A DNA stretch of 64,000 nt from Mycteria americana (lineage: Eukaryota; Chordata; Aves; Ciconiiformes; Ciconiidae), in assembly GCF_035582795.1 (NCBI RefSeq), contig NC_134366.1, positions 141,826,256 through 141,890,255 of the forward strand, written 5' to 3'. Made by a program: the position numbers and the translations under genes. Under the pieces are notes generated by a model. It did not search any database. It was not told where the DNA came from and worked only from the letters and a program-made list of their open reading frames with translations. How positions within the stretch are numbered: the stretch's first letter is position 1; each line of letters begins with the position of its first letter. Of the stretch, positions 41,281 to 52,289 are shown piece after piece.

Positions 41281-43993
41281 TCCACCTTTATTTATAAATG
41301 TAACAGTAGTAGGGTCTGCTGGTAGTAGGGATTCTCATGCTACCTGTGCTCCCCCAAATAATTCTTGGTAATGGTTCAGGAGTTTGTATAGACATAGGCT
41401 CATTTCTAATAGGCAGTCTACATGTTTAATATCATGGATGCTAGCTGATCCATGATCATTGGCCTCAGTGACAAAGAGTAGTTCCTGGCACATTTAATTT
41501 ACTGGCATGGATGTAGTCTGTCTTGATCCTGACTGACTTTTGATTGCTGCCTTTGCACAAAATAGTAGTTCCACTAATAATTGCAACAATTTAGGCTGAG
41601 AGAAGATGAAATGGAATTTCTAATATTATTTTCATAAACTGAGAATAGGTCTGACCATAAGTAATCTTAAATTATTAATTAGTTCCTATCTGTGTAGCAC
41701 AACATGTAGTATATATTTTTCAGAGAATTATACATAATTATTTCTGCCTAGATATTTGCATGCCTGTCAGAAATGGAGGACTGCTGCTAAAATCCCTTTT
41801 CTAGCACAGTTTTGACACGTAAGCTAAGGTCATCAGAATTCCGTAGCTGTCCTCAAAGGATATTTCAGCATCACAGGCAGTGATGGTTGTAGGCATTCAT
41901 ACTGAATGACAAACATATCATTCCCTCATTCTGACAAAACTCTTAGAGCTGTATCACCCGGCATCCTAGGTTGTAGTTCTTGGACTGTAGATTTCTCAAA
42001 GAGGCGCACTAAAGAAACTCAGCTTTGTGGGTTACAGCTCATTACATCTGTTGCCTGTTCCTGAATATTTATGTCAGTTAGGTAAGAGATAAGGAAATAT
42101 GACAAAGAAAAAATGCTCACTGGAAAATGTGACAAAGGAAACTATTTATGCCTTTTACTTCAATACTTTCTTCTTCAGTTTTCTATCCTTATATCTTGCT
42201 TTCTCCCCACAGACGGGTATGTTGCCATGCATATTACCCTTTTATCACTGTATTTCTCTCTTTCTGAAAACCTTTCTCTGTAACTTTGGATAGCTACTCT
42301 TCAGCCCAGAGTTTGACTCTGCAACAAAGTATTGTCAACACACCCAGGGCTTTGTGATCTTCTTTCTAACCTCCCTTTGGAACAGTTGCTTCATCTCTAA
42401 TATGAGATGCCTAAGGTGTCAGTTTATGCACTTCTACACAACAAACTCTTTATTTCTCTGTCGCTGTTTTCTTTACATTGTTCTTTTTTATTTAATGTAT
42501 TTTGCAAGCATTTTTCTTAAATGAGATAATGCAGGTATAGTTGGACCTTAGCCCCAGTGGGTATGTATGATTTCTTCCCAGAGAAGTGAACAGTTTGCCT
42601 GGGAGGTTTGCCCCCAGATATGATGCAAAGTTCTCCAAAAATTCTACAGCAAGAAACCAGCCGAGAAAAACTGAAATACCTCTACTTTGTGAAGAACTGA
42701 ACAAGACTTCACACTATCATTGGAACTCTCAATTTGCGTTTCACTGATGGAGTTTTTCTACTGACTAAATGTTGAATGCTATCTTGTATCATGATTTTAC
42801 ATGAGTAGCATCCTTTGAATGCTTGTCCATCTATATATTCATACTCTGTGAATCTGCATTGCAGGCACACTAGTTAGGAGTACCCAGTGGTTCTGTCTAA
42901 TCTTTCAAACTATATAAAATAATAAAAATTAATGACTAGCACACAGATTTTGTTCTTAGCAATTCAGAATTTTCTAAGAGAGATTTGAAAAGGGGAGGGA
43001 GAGAAATGTAGCTAGTGAATTTATAAATAAGCAACACAGTCGAAGAGGTATAATAACTGAAAAGTATCCTTCTCTTTCAAGTGCAGCCTCTTCACAGGTA
43101 TGTTCACATGGTGGATTATTCTTAGCAGTGCATTTCCTTTGTAGTGAAAGTTACCTGGAAATGGATCTTGAAATCTTCTTAGAAGAGCAGAACCATAGGA
43201 CAGCTCTAGGAAATGCATCCTTTGAATGTCCTATCTTGGCAAAGTAATTGGTGGAACTGAATACACAGTTCCAAGTTTCCACTCTGCTGGTCTCAGTAAT
43301 ACTGGCAGCCTTCAATGAAGCCGCTACTACAGTTAGTGTTCTGGCCAATTTCTCTTACAGCAAATCATCATGTTTTCTGTTGTTCAGTTGGACAATATCT
43401 ACCTAGGGATGTCCATGTCCTTTGAACTCTCTTAATGGAAAACAGAAAACAAAGATATGATTGTCCAAAGGATAGAAAGTCACTTCATCCTTCCAGGCAT
43501 TGGAACTAGAGGATAAAAAGGTAAATGGTAAATTGCTCTCTTGACTCAAACTGAATTCCGATAAAATTAATCCAGAATTTCAGATATCTCCAGTATTTAG
43601 GGGAGAATACAGAAGTGACAGTTACAAAGCCACTTTCATAGCTAGTTCATCAATGAGTAAGCAGTCAGTGGTTCAAAGGCTGGTCCACAAATATAATGAA
43701 GAGCAGATTTAGGCCCTATGAAAGGTCCTACTGAAGTGTGACACATCAGACAAGAAAAACCCAATTAGATAATTAAAAAATTGCAAGACAATAGAGTGAG
43801 AAAAGATGTAAACAACAATTAATTACTAAAAGGTGATTTAGCAGCTCTAAGTAACTTCACAGAGAAAATGATAAAAACCCTGCTCTTAAGAAAAAAGTAG
43901 AAAGCATTGGACAGGTACAATATATCATGTGACCTAAAATATGAGTATGGCAAAAAACCATTGTCTGAAGTATTTTATGATCCAGCCACCAAT

Positions 43994-44023
43994 GGCTATA
44001 CAAAAACAGGCTATACAAAAACA
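43994..44023. repeat. Tandem duplication of a 15-bp unit
   Basis: GGCTATACAAAAACA occurs twice in direct succession (43994-44008 and 44009-44023) with no mismatch, suggesting a recent replication slip. Confidence 0.9.
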
Positions 44024-44671
44024 CTTCTTGAAGAAATACTAGTAACTTTTCTTCAGTTACATAATAGATAAGTAATAATACCAGTCCATGATCCAGAACT
44101 ACATTTAAGTCTATCCAGAATTCTGTTACAATATACAGGTTCTGTACCCAATAGTTATTTAACTCAGACCTCAGGATTTTTCCTGTATTCTTGCCCAGTG
44201 TCTTCCACTGGGAGATGAAGTTTATGCATTTTCTTAGAATGCTTAAAAGCATACCCCTACTTTCCAACTTTGCTCTTTTTTTCATTTGATTACAGAAAAA
44301 CTAGGATATTTTTTCAGTTTTTTAGTTCTTTTACTTTTAGAGATCTAATTTCTCCCATATGATCATTGGAAGTAGTGCTTTTCATTGATTTCTTTGCAGT
44401 TATAATGAGTGAATGACTAATTCACTAATAATGAGTTTGGCAAAAAAATTTCTGTGATCATGATGAAAGACTTATATTACAAATATGGTATGGATTATCA
44501 ACATTTATATAAAAAAACATTCCAGAGGACTTCTGGAACCATAGGTGATAGCACTGATGTTACAGTAAAGAAATGTTATACAGTTATGCATTTTTGTTAA
44601 ACTATTTTTCATAATCATAACTGAACAAATTATTGTTCTGGGCTAACTTACTCATAATTTCATCATCATAT

Positions 44672-44685
44672 CCCCCCCCCCCCCC
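44672..44685. repeat. Poly(C) run, 14 bases
   Basis: An uninterrupted C14 run in otherwise AT-rich sequence. It is prone to length error in sequencing and to quadruplex formation on the G strand. Confidence 0.85.
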
Positions 44686-45568
44686 TTCCATAATAGTGAA
44701 AAGTTATGGGAGAGAAGAATAATTATTTTAATTTTTTAATATAAGCTTTCTATAATGTATGTGTTTTTCAATGTACTAATATGTTGCTGTACAAATCAGG
44801 ATAGTTTACTAACAGATGTATCAATTTTTAAAGCGAGTATTAATGTTTTATATGTTTCTGTATAAAAGGTGTACATACAGCCACGAAGCTCACATTTCTG
44901 CAACTTTTCAGATTCCTTTTTTATAAGCGTTCAGAAGAATCAGATACAAAATACTTATTTAGTTTGACAGATTGTATCATGTACTGGCAAAATATCATCT
45001 TACAAAGAATGCTGCACAGTATAACTACAAGAAAATTAATATACTGCAAAAAAGCCCAAGCTCTGTGTATGTAAGTACATGAATTTTGAGTCTTTCCCAG
45101 ACAAAAGTATTGCCTGGGTTTTCAGTAGTATTCTTCATCCATTTACTTGAGTTACACCTAACTTACACCTTTACAGATAAAATGACTGTACAGGCATCAG
45201 ATGGATGGAAGGTAAGATGGGTGTCTTAACCAATGGTTGAATCAAAATATGAAAAAAACATTTTGAGTTGCCTTTCAAAATTTAAAAAATACTGCTGGAA
45301 TGTACTGGGTCTGGATGGGATGAAGTTAATTGTTTTCATAGCAGCCTTTATGATGCGATGTTTTATATTGGTGACCAAAATAGTGCTGATAACACGCCGA
45401 TGTTGTAGCTATTGCTGAACAGTGCTTCCACAGCGTCAAGGCATTCTGTGTTTCTCACTCTGGCTCCCCAGGGAGTAGGCTGGGGGTGGGCAAGAAGTTG
45501 GAAGGGGACACAGCCTCCCAACTTCACAGGACAGATGACCTGAAGTGACCACACGCATATTCCATGCT

Positions 45569-45604
45569 CATCATGCTCATCAATAACATCATGCTCATCA
45601 ATAA
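45569..45604 (+). repeat. Perfect 18-bp tandem duplication inside the LTR
   Basis: CATCATGCTCATCAATAA occurs at 45569-45586 and again at 45587-45604. It falls where the other LTR copies have their TATA region, so the promoter of this copy is restructured. Confidence 0.9.
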
Positions 45605-45743
45605 AAACTGAGGTTAGAGGAGTTTGGGAGAGGTAGCCATTGCTTGGAGACTGGTTGGGCATCGGTCTACTTGAGGGAGGTGGTGAGTGAGTGCCTTTGA
45701 TGTGATGACTTACTTTATTTTTTCCTTCCTCTTTCCTTCACTT

Positions 45744-45749
45744 ATTAAA
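45744..45749 (+). terminator. LTR polyadenylation signal ATTAAA
   Basis: ATTAAA in the conserved context TTATTAAACTGTCTTAAT of this LTR family. Confidence 0.65.
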
Positions 45750-45996
45750 CTGTCTTAATCTCAACCCACAAGTTTTTCTAGCTTTTGCTCTTTTTATTCT
45801 CTTCCCTGTCCTGCTGGGGGAGTGGTGTATGTGTGTGAGTGAGCAAGTGGCTGTGTGGTGCCTAGCTGCTGGCTGGGGTCAACCCACTATATCGGGAAAG
45901 GAAACTCTTGGTTTTCCTATGAGCTTTTACAATTTTATTCATTTTTAAGACAGAAAATAAAGGGCTAGCTTCACAAAATTGAAGAAAAGAAACTGA

Positions 45997-47373
45997 TTGT
46001 ATCAGTTTCAGTCCTGGCTAACTGGGGAGGTCCCTGCTGACTGGAGATTAGCAAATGTGACGCCCATCTTCAAGGAGGGCCGGAAGGAGGACCCGGGGAA
46101 CTACAGGCCTGTCAGCCTGACCTCGGTACCGGGGAAGCTGATGGAGCAGATCATCCTGAGTGCTATCACACGGCATGTAGAGAATAACCAAGGGATCAAG
46201 CCCAGCCAGCGTGGGTTTAGGAAAGGCAGGTCCTGCTTGACCAACCTGATCTCCTTCTATAATAAGGTGACCTGCCTAGTCGATAAGGGGAAGGCTGTGG
46301 ATGTTGTCTATCTAGACTTCAGTAAAGCCTTTGACATGGTTTCCCACAGCATTCTCCTGGAGAAACTGGCTGCTCATGGCTTGGACGGGTGTACTCTTCG
46401 CTGCGTAAAGAACTGGCTGGATGGCTGGGCCCAAAGAGTGGTGGTGAATGGAGTCAAATCCAGTTGGTGGCCGGTCACAAGCGGTGTTCCCCAGGGCTCT
46501 GTGTTGGGGCCAGTTCTGTTTAATATCTTTATCAATGATCTGGATGAAGGGATCGAGTGCACCCTCAGTAAGTTTGCAGATGACACCAAGTTGGGTGGGA
46601 GTGTTGATCTGCTTGAGGGTAGGAAGGCTCTGCAGAGGGACCTGGACAGGCTGGATCGATGGGCTGAGGTCAATTGTATGAGGTTTAACAAGGCCAAGTG
46701 CAAGGTCCTGCACATGGGCCACAGCAACCCCATGCAACGCTACAGGCTTGGGGAAGAGTGTCTGGAAAGCTGCCAGGCAGAGAAGGACCTGGGGGTGTTT
46801 GTTGACAGCCGCCTGAATATGAGCCAGCAGTGTGCCCAGGTGGCCAAGAAAGCCAATGGCATCCTGGCCTGTATCAAAAATAGCGTGGCCAGCAGGACTA
46901 GGGAAGTGATCGTGCCCCTGTACTCGGCACTGGTGAGGCCGCACCTCGAATACTGTGTTCAGTTTTGGGCCCCCCACTACAAGAGAGACATTGAGGTGCT
47001 GGAGCGTGTACAGAGGTCAACGAAGCTGGTGAAGGGTCTAGAGCACAAGTCTTATGAGGAGCGGCTGAGGGAACTGGGGTTGTTTAGCCTGGAGAAAAGG
47101 AGGCTGAGGGGAGACCTTATTGCTCTCTACAACTACCTGAAAGGAGGTTGTAGAGAGGTGGGGGTCGGTCTCTTCTCCCAGGTAACAAGTGATAGGACAA
47201 GAGGAAATGGCCTCAAGTTGCGCCAGGGGAGGTTTAGACTGGATATTAGGAAATTTTACTTCACTGAAAGGGTTATCAAGCATTGGAACAGGCTGCCCAG
47301 GGAAGTGGTTGAGTCACCATCCCTGGAGGTATTTAAAAGATGTTTGGATGAGGTGCTTAGGGACATGGTATAG
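45997..47373 (+). CDS. CR1 ORF2 C-terminal fragment: reverse transcriptase domain, uninterrupted
   Basis: A 458-codon frame without stops, beginning in flanking sequence at a TTG and entering CR1 at about 46006. There is no native start codon, so it is a fragment of the roughly thousand-residue ORF2 polyprotein, which copies CR1 RNA into DNA at the chromosomal target. Reverse transcriptase motifs in order: YLDFSKAFD near residues 104-112 (motif A, catalytic Asp), [20 protein letters not shown] near 164-183 (motif B), and KFADDTKL at 192-199 (motif C, the catalytic Asp pair at 195-196, with the F-A-D-D form typical of CR1 and related LINEs). The C-terminal part, with [12 protein letters not shown] and [13 protein letters not shown], runs to the normal CR1 stop after LRDMV. 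The N-terminal endonuclease is missing, so it cannot move by itself. A 221-codon antisense frame over the same bases is a shadow. Confidence 0.9.
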   Translation: MYQFQSWLTGEVPADWRLANVTPIFKEGRKEDPGNYRPVSLTSVPGKLMEQIILSAITRHVENNQGIKPSQRGFRKGRSCLTNLISFYNKVTCLVDKGKAVDVVYLDFSKAFDMVSHSILLEKLAAHGLDGCTLRCVKNWLDGWAQRVVVNGVKSSWWPVTSGVPQGSVLGPVLFNIFINDLDEGIECTLSKFADDTKLGGSVDLLEGRKALQRDLDRLDRWAEVNCMRFNKAKCKVLHMGHSNPMQRYRLGEECLESCQAEKDLGVFVDSRLNMSQQCAQVAKKANGILACIKNSVASRTREVIVPLYSALVRPHLEYCVQFWAPHYKRDIEVLERVQRSTKLVKGLEHKSYEERLRELGLFSLEKRRLRGDLIALYNYLKGGCREVGVGLFSQVTSDRTRGNGLKLRQGRFRLDIRKFYFTERVIKHWNRLPREVVESPSLEVFKRCLDEVLRDMV

Positions 47374-47460
47374 TGGTGGTCTTGGCAGTGTTAGGTTTAT
47401 GGTTGGACTTGATGATCTTAAAGGTCTTTTCCAACCTATACGATTCTGTGATTCTGTGAT
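46004..47460 (+). mobile_element. Young 5'-truncated CR1 LINE, plus strand
   Basis: The copy spans CR1 ORF2 from just upstream of the reverse transcriptase domain through the 3' UTR. The 5' end is abrupt, as usual for LINEs truncated during target-primed reverse transcription. The endonuclease domain and ORF1 are absent. The 3' end has the CR1 signature: after CCTATACG come two units of ATTCTGTG (47443-47458) plus AT. No obvious target-site duplication is seen, which is normal for CR1. The intact reading frame and close fit to my memory of the avian CR1 consensus indicate a comparatively recent insertion. It sits inside the long interval between the exon-like segments at 37635 and 56420. Confidence 0.95.
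47443..47460 (+). repeat. CR1 3'-terminal microsatellite (ATTCTGTG)2
   Basis: Two full 8-bp units and the start of a third mark the end of the element. This short repeat is the recognition tail characteristic of CR1 elements. Confidence 0.9.
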
Positions 47461-49115
47461 TTTCCTCCTGTGCATACATTGCAGTGGTTATAGCAGTTAT
47501 TGGGAGCTAGGAGATGAGAGATGACTCAATGTGAACAGAGACTTGAAGTGGAAATGCTCCACCTTTTCTTTAAAACAAATACACAGGAGATATCATAAGT
47601 ATTCTAATGTTTAGAACTATGGTTTTAGGATTTTTTTGCCTCCCAAACTAATTAACTAAAAAAAGATAATTGTTTAAACAAGGAAAATGCTAAATGCATG
47701 CGAAACCCTACCCACTGTTTCTTTGCAGAGTAGGTTTTTTTCATCTAGGGTGGTTTCCAATCCAGAAGCTTTCAGTGGCTTTTAGAATTGCCAGGGTTCT
47801 CCTACTGGGCCATGTACAGGTCCTCTTAGGGAAGATGCAATCCCTTTGTCTTTCCTGCATTTCTTCTTCCTCTTTCTTCACTTCTCCCAAATGTCCCACT
47901 TAGAGTGAGCAGCAGCCAGGACAGCATGATTATGGCACCTTACATGCTGCACAGACAGCCTTTGAAATGAACTGTTACAATACGGTTCACAGAGGAAAAG
48001 AAAAATATATGTTAGTTCTCCTATCTACCATCACACTAGCTTTCTAATCCCCTGTATGAAACAAGTGAAGATTTGCATCCAAGACTCTTGCTGCACAGGC
48101 AAGTACTTTTACCAGTATTGAACAAAAAAGGAGAAAGTATCATTCCTCCCTCATGTCTGACTGAATAAAGACTCCAGTTCTTTCCTGAAATCTGTCCTGA
48201 AAAGTTGTATCAACATAAATGGTTATCACATTTCAGAACCTTTTCACAGTTGTTTCTGAAACCAATCACTGCATTTCAATTCAGTTTATCAACCACTGCA
48301 GATATGTCCAAACTGGATTTTTCCATGAATAAAAAATATGCTAAAAAATTGACTTGCACTACTTTTCTGTAATGAATTGAGAACTATCAAGATCAATCAG
48401 ACTGGTATTAAGGGCTACCAAAAACCTGAAGGGGAAAAAACTACGATGTTTTAAAGATAAAATAAGAAAGGGAATAATAAAATGAAGTCTCTTTTTAAAG
48501 ACATTTTAGCACCATGTGGGCTGAGTGAGAGACTATCCATCCCATCCCATCCCATCCCATCCCATCCCATCCCATCCCATCTTTTTTTATTTGGTTTGGA
48601 TTGTCTTTTGTCAAAATTATATTCTGAAATCAGTTCTCATACAGTATATTGACACTCCCCTTTTCAGAGTTCTTGAATTGACAGTAGTCAACTTGACAGA
48701 AGAGAGAAGCATGGTAAGGTCATAGAAATAAAAGTGACACAGGGAACTCAAGAATCTTAAAACTAAGCAACCACAACCTAAGGGAACAACAGGGTTTTGC
48801 AAGTAATGGATGGGAAGGAAGGCTTGGGAGAGGTCAGTGAGAGCTGCAAGCTGTTTTGGGGAGTCCTCACAGTATGTAAGTCCTTTTGGAAAAGGAACTG
48901 GAGAAATGCAACAGAAGAGCATTGAAAGTGTCTTTCATCATGAAATACTGTAATCCTGCTTAAGGAAGTAGAAGTATTTTGAGAGAGAATATGCTGAGAT
49001 TATATTAATCCCCGTTCTCAGATCATACTGAAAATGTGAATGTCTGGGAGAGGAATATGTTAATCAAATTTTAGTATATACAGGGGCAAAATGGGGAACG
49101 TACAATGAATAGTAG
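47461..49115. other. Probable intron, no gene feature
   Basis: Between the two CR1 copies the sequence is AT-rich with no recognised element other than the pentanucleotide repeat at 48537-48581. Confidence 0.35.
48537..48581. repeat. Microsatellite (CCCAT)n, about nine units
   Basis: Eight perfect CCCAT units (48541-48580) preceded by a partial unit CCAT. Likely polymorphic in length. Confidence 0.95.
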
Positions 49116-49157
49116 ATTTTTATTTATTTGTTCATATTTATTTATTTATTTATTTAA
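49116..49157. repeat. Microsatellite (ATTT)n, interrupted
   Basis: Tandem TTTA/ATTT units with one interruption near 49130-49135; the longest clean run is at 49136-49154. Confidence 0.8.
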
Positions 49158-49270
49158 AATATTTATCAGTACTTCCTTAACTCAAAATTGACCTTCTTAC
49201 ATTTGTACTCAGTAAGTGCTAAAACCTAACAACATTTAAAAAAAACCACATTGAACAAAGTATTGGATAT

Positions 49271-49297
49271 ATTGAATGTATTGAATGTATTGAATGC
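49271..49297. repeat. Three tandem copies of ATTGAATGT/C at the CR1 5' junction
   Basis: ATTGAATGT, ATTGAATGT and ATTGAATGC follow each other directly. The third copy is the first part of the CR1 sequence, so the insertion end has been multiplied locally by slippage or at integration. Confidence 0.8.
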
Positions 49298-50093
49298 ACC
49301 CTCACCAAGTTTGCAGATGACACCAAACGGGGCGGGGGAGGTAGATATGCCAGGAGGATGAGCCACCATTCAGAGAGACCTCAACAGGCTGAAAGACTGG
49401 GCCAGCAAGAGTGACAGGCAGGAATCCCAGTGGAGAGCAAGCTGAACGTGAACCAGTAGTGTGTCCTTGCAGCAATGAAGGCAAACATGTCCTGGGCTGC
49501 AAAAGCAGGATTTTGGTCAGGATCAGGATTTTTTGGTCAGGATGTGGTTATTTCACTGAACTTGCTGCTTGTTAGGCTACACCTGTAAAGTTATGTTCAG
49601 TTTTGGTTTCCTTCAATTCCAGAGAAAAATTGAAAAATTGGAGAGGACTCAATGGAGAGGCCGCCAAGGTGATTACGGTATTGGAGAACTTGGTATATAA
49701 AGAAAGGTCGTAGTATTTGGGTTTTTTCAGCCTGCAGAAGAGGAGGCTCGGTGCAACCTAATCACAGTTTTCCAATACCTCAAAGGTTAAGTATAGAGAA
49801 GATGGAGGTTCTCTCTTCATAAGGGTGAATGGTGGCAGGACAAGAGGCAAAGGGCATAGATGACTTCCAGGGAAATACCAACTGATATAAGAAAAAAATT
49901 CTTCACCTTAGGCACAAGTAAAATTTGGAACAGATTGCCCAGAAAAGTGATGGAATATTCCTCATCAGAAATATTCAAGACTTGGCATAACAAGGCCCTC
50001 GATAACCTAATCTCGGGACCTGTTTTCAACAGCAAGTTTGAACAGATGGTTGCTCAAGGTCCCTCCTGACCTAGACCTTCCTATGATTCTAGG
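49289..50093 (+). mobile_element. Degenerate CR1 LINE 3' fragment, plus strand
   Basis: It starts within ORF2 at ATTGAATGCACCCTCACCAA (49289-49308), runs into TTTGCAGATGACACCAA (the FADD motif region), and continues in CR1 order through CAGCCTGCAGAAGAGGAGGC, GGCAGGACAAGAGGCAAAGG and TGGAACAGATTGCCCAGAAA. It ends with CCTTCCTATGATTCT, a single CR1 tail unit. Several deletions, a small repeated GGTCAGGAT segment near 49513-49542 and many stops make it non-coding. It belongs to an older subfamily than the copy at 46004-47460; its tail wording (GACCTAGACCTTCCTATGAT) differs. Confidence 0.85.
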
Positions 50094-52289
50094 TAGTGCT
50101 TTTGAGAAAATTAATGAGTTAAATTGAGTAATGAATGACAGCATGTATTTATTATAAATGTCCTTAATTTTTTATGTTTTCGGTAAGATATGCCAGTATT
50201 GTAACTTTTTTGTGATGATTGCATCATCTTTTTGTTTGGAGTTATTTTGATATCATTTTCCAATTTGTCACAATGACCTGCCATCTTCTAAGTGTTTTTT
50301 TTTTTTTTTAAACTACAGTTTGATGAGTTCTCTATTCATTTATGAACAGTAAATATTAATACGTCAATACTTTGGTAAAGACTGTGATGGTCTGTGTGAG
50401 ATATCTGTAGAGTTTGTCAAGGGCTTTTAAAGCCCCAGTGGAGAGATTCTGAATTCTTCTAAAGTTCTTTCAGACTTGAAAGATGAATGGCACAGCTTTC
50501 TCTTTCATACTTTTTTCCTCTCTTTATATTTGAGTTTTTTTTCCTGAACTATTCACATCCACTCTGATTTTAAGGTATCTCAGTAATATTTATATTTATA
50601 GTGTCTCAATAATACTATATTTACTAACTATCTGTTTCCAACAGCAATCACAAAACACTTAAAAAAATCACAGTATATATGTATAAGGTCTATAATGGAG
50701 ATCAGAGCAACTGTGAACACAATGATTGTAACAAACATTTTTAATGTTTATCATTAGACAATACAGATGGTGCATTAGAAAAAAACATTATTTTAACTAG
50801 CTGAGTTCCAGAAAAAATCTAATCGTGCTAGCTGTTTGTCATATTCATTTCTTCATATTAAATTTAAAGCAACCTGCATATGACTTGAGTTTGGATCTCC
50901 TATGTAAGACTGTTCAAAAATTTTACAAAATGGTATTAAGATGAGATATTCTAAAACCCATCAAAATACTGCTTGCCTGTATTTTTAACACAATATTTGT
51001 TTTAAAACTAATTGAGGACATTGCAAATATAGTTTGTATTTTTTCAGTAGAGAAAAAAAAAGCAAGCAGCTAACTGAAGTAGGTGAACATCTGTGGCAGC
51101 TTATCAATTTAACTAAGGGAAATCTATTGCACAAGGTGCAGATGCATGTCAGAGACAAAGATCTCAAGGATCTTAAACCTTTGCAGACCATACTTTCTTT
51201 TTCACTTGTCCTGCTGAAATTTAATGTTGTCAAGACCTAATTATTTTGGGCACTCAGGATAGGAAGATCACTATTTGCCCCCCAAAAGATTAAAATCTCT
51301 TCACTGTGCGAGTCACTCCTCCTTGTTTTAGAACTCCTTTTCCTGAATAATCTGTTTTGAAATATATTTTCACAGAAGTATTCTAGGCACTTAGCAATTT
51401 GAGAATAAAGGGCTTGACAAGGGTAGTTTACCTTTTATATCACCAGAACTGGGTAGCAACAGGCCATGATCTGTTTTCACTAGGGGAAAATGGAAGAAGA
51501 AAAACAGTACCTGTTTCCTAGCTCTGCAAGAACAGCAAACAAATTAAGACTGATGGGATGAAATACTGTTCCTAAAAAGGCAAGTAGACACTTTGACTAG
51601 TTTCAGTGTACTTTCAAGGTTTAAGCTTGACAAAAATCTAGGGTGGAACTGCAAAAAAAGTATTCAGGCAGCAATTCTAGGTTTGTGTTCAATGAGATTA
51701 AAGGTGAAGAATCCAGTTTGTAGTGTATATGTACTACTGAAGTAACAAACTGGGGGAGAATGAGAGAAGACATGGAAAATACCAACATCAGGACAAAGGA
51801 TAATGGTAATAACGGTAAATAAAATGGGGTTGAAAGGAATTTCTTGACTAGATAGAAAATAATCGCCCTTAGATTTACTGACAATGGGAGAAATGAATTA
51901 GTTAATGAGAGGTAAGGAAGAAAGTGGAGTAGTAAAGGGAGAAGAGAAGGGAGATCACTAATATTTTGTTCCTCATTTCCTAAGAAAATTAGGCATATAT
52001 AATCACACTTTCAATCCCTTCTCTACTGGTTTCAAATTCAAAAGTGAAATACAAATCTCAAAGATAATTTTATAAGTTTTGTGAAAACTAGCAGCTATGT
52101 AGTAGAAACTCAGAATACGACTCCCTTTGAAAGGTAGATAGGTGTTGTCTGACTGAAAGCTAAGCAAATTAAACACACTGACCTGGTGAGGATCAGAGGA
52201 GCAGTGTGAAAGGCAGAGAAGCCTTTGTAACCTAATGGAGCACACTGAACTGGCTGCTGCTTAGACCACCAGAGAACAATTAGCCGATT
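50094..52289. other. Probable intron, no gene feature
   Basis: AT-rich DNA with a T15 run at 50295-50309. Open frames up to 87 codons on the minus strand (51621-51884) are pyrimidine-biased and without motifs. Confidence 0.35.

Larger units (their letters stand above)
41281..45300. other. Probable intron, no gene feature
   Basis: AT-rich sequence. A 142-codon minus-strand open frame (43857-44285) shows no motif. A juxtaposed splice-like motif (TTCACAG directly followed by GTATGT) lies at 43091-43103. Short repeats are listed separately. Confidence 0.35.
45301..45891 (+). mobile_element. Diverged solo LTR of the same avian ERV family, plus strand
   Basis: The element begins TGTACTGGGTCTGGATGGGA (45301-45320) and ends near GGGGTCAACCCACTATA. 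It shares with the other two LTRs the stretches AAGAAGTTGGAAGGGGACA, ATTAAACTGTCTTAATCTCA and the terminal GCTGGCTGGGGT region, here on the plus strand. The usual TATATAAA box is replaced by a duplicated segment (45569-45604), and the last bases are CTATA rather than a CA end. No clean 5-bp duplication flanks it: TGGAA on the left, TCGGG on the right. It is therefore older or altered. No viral genes adjoin it. About 110 bases of unrelated sequence separate it from the CR1 that follows. Confidence 0.8.

Noticed and set aside
42180..42230. Acceptor-like CTTTCTCCCCACAG followed four bases later by GTATGT, a potential micro-exon
   Set aside because: Only ACGG lies between the two sites; with no reading-frame or conservation evidence this cannot be told from chance.
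43857..44285. 142-codon minus-strand open frame
   Set aside because: No recognised motif. Its 5' part overlaps AT-rich low-complexity DNA and an exact 15-bp duplication lies inside it. More likely chance.
46312..46977. 221-codon open frame on the minus strand, plus a 119-codon companion
   Set aside because: Antisense shadow of the CR1 reverse transcriptase frame; the plus-strand frame has the recognisable motifs.
48537..48581. Regular short repeats that could suggest an array
   Set aside because: A simple (CCCAT)n microsatellite with no spacers; not a CRISPR array, and the window is eukaryotic.
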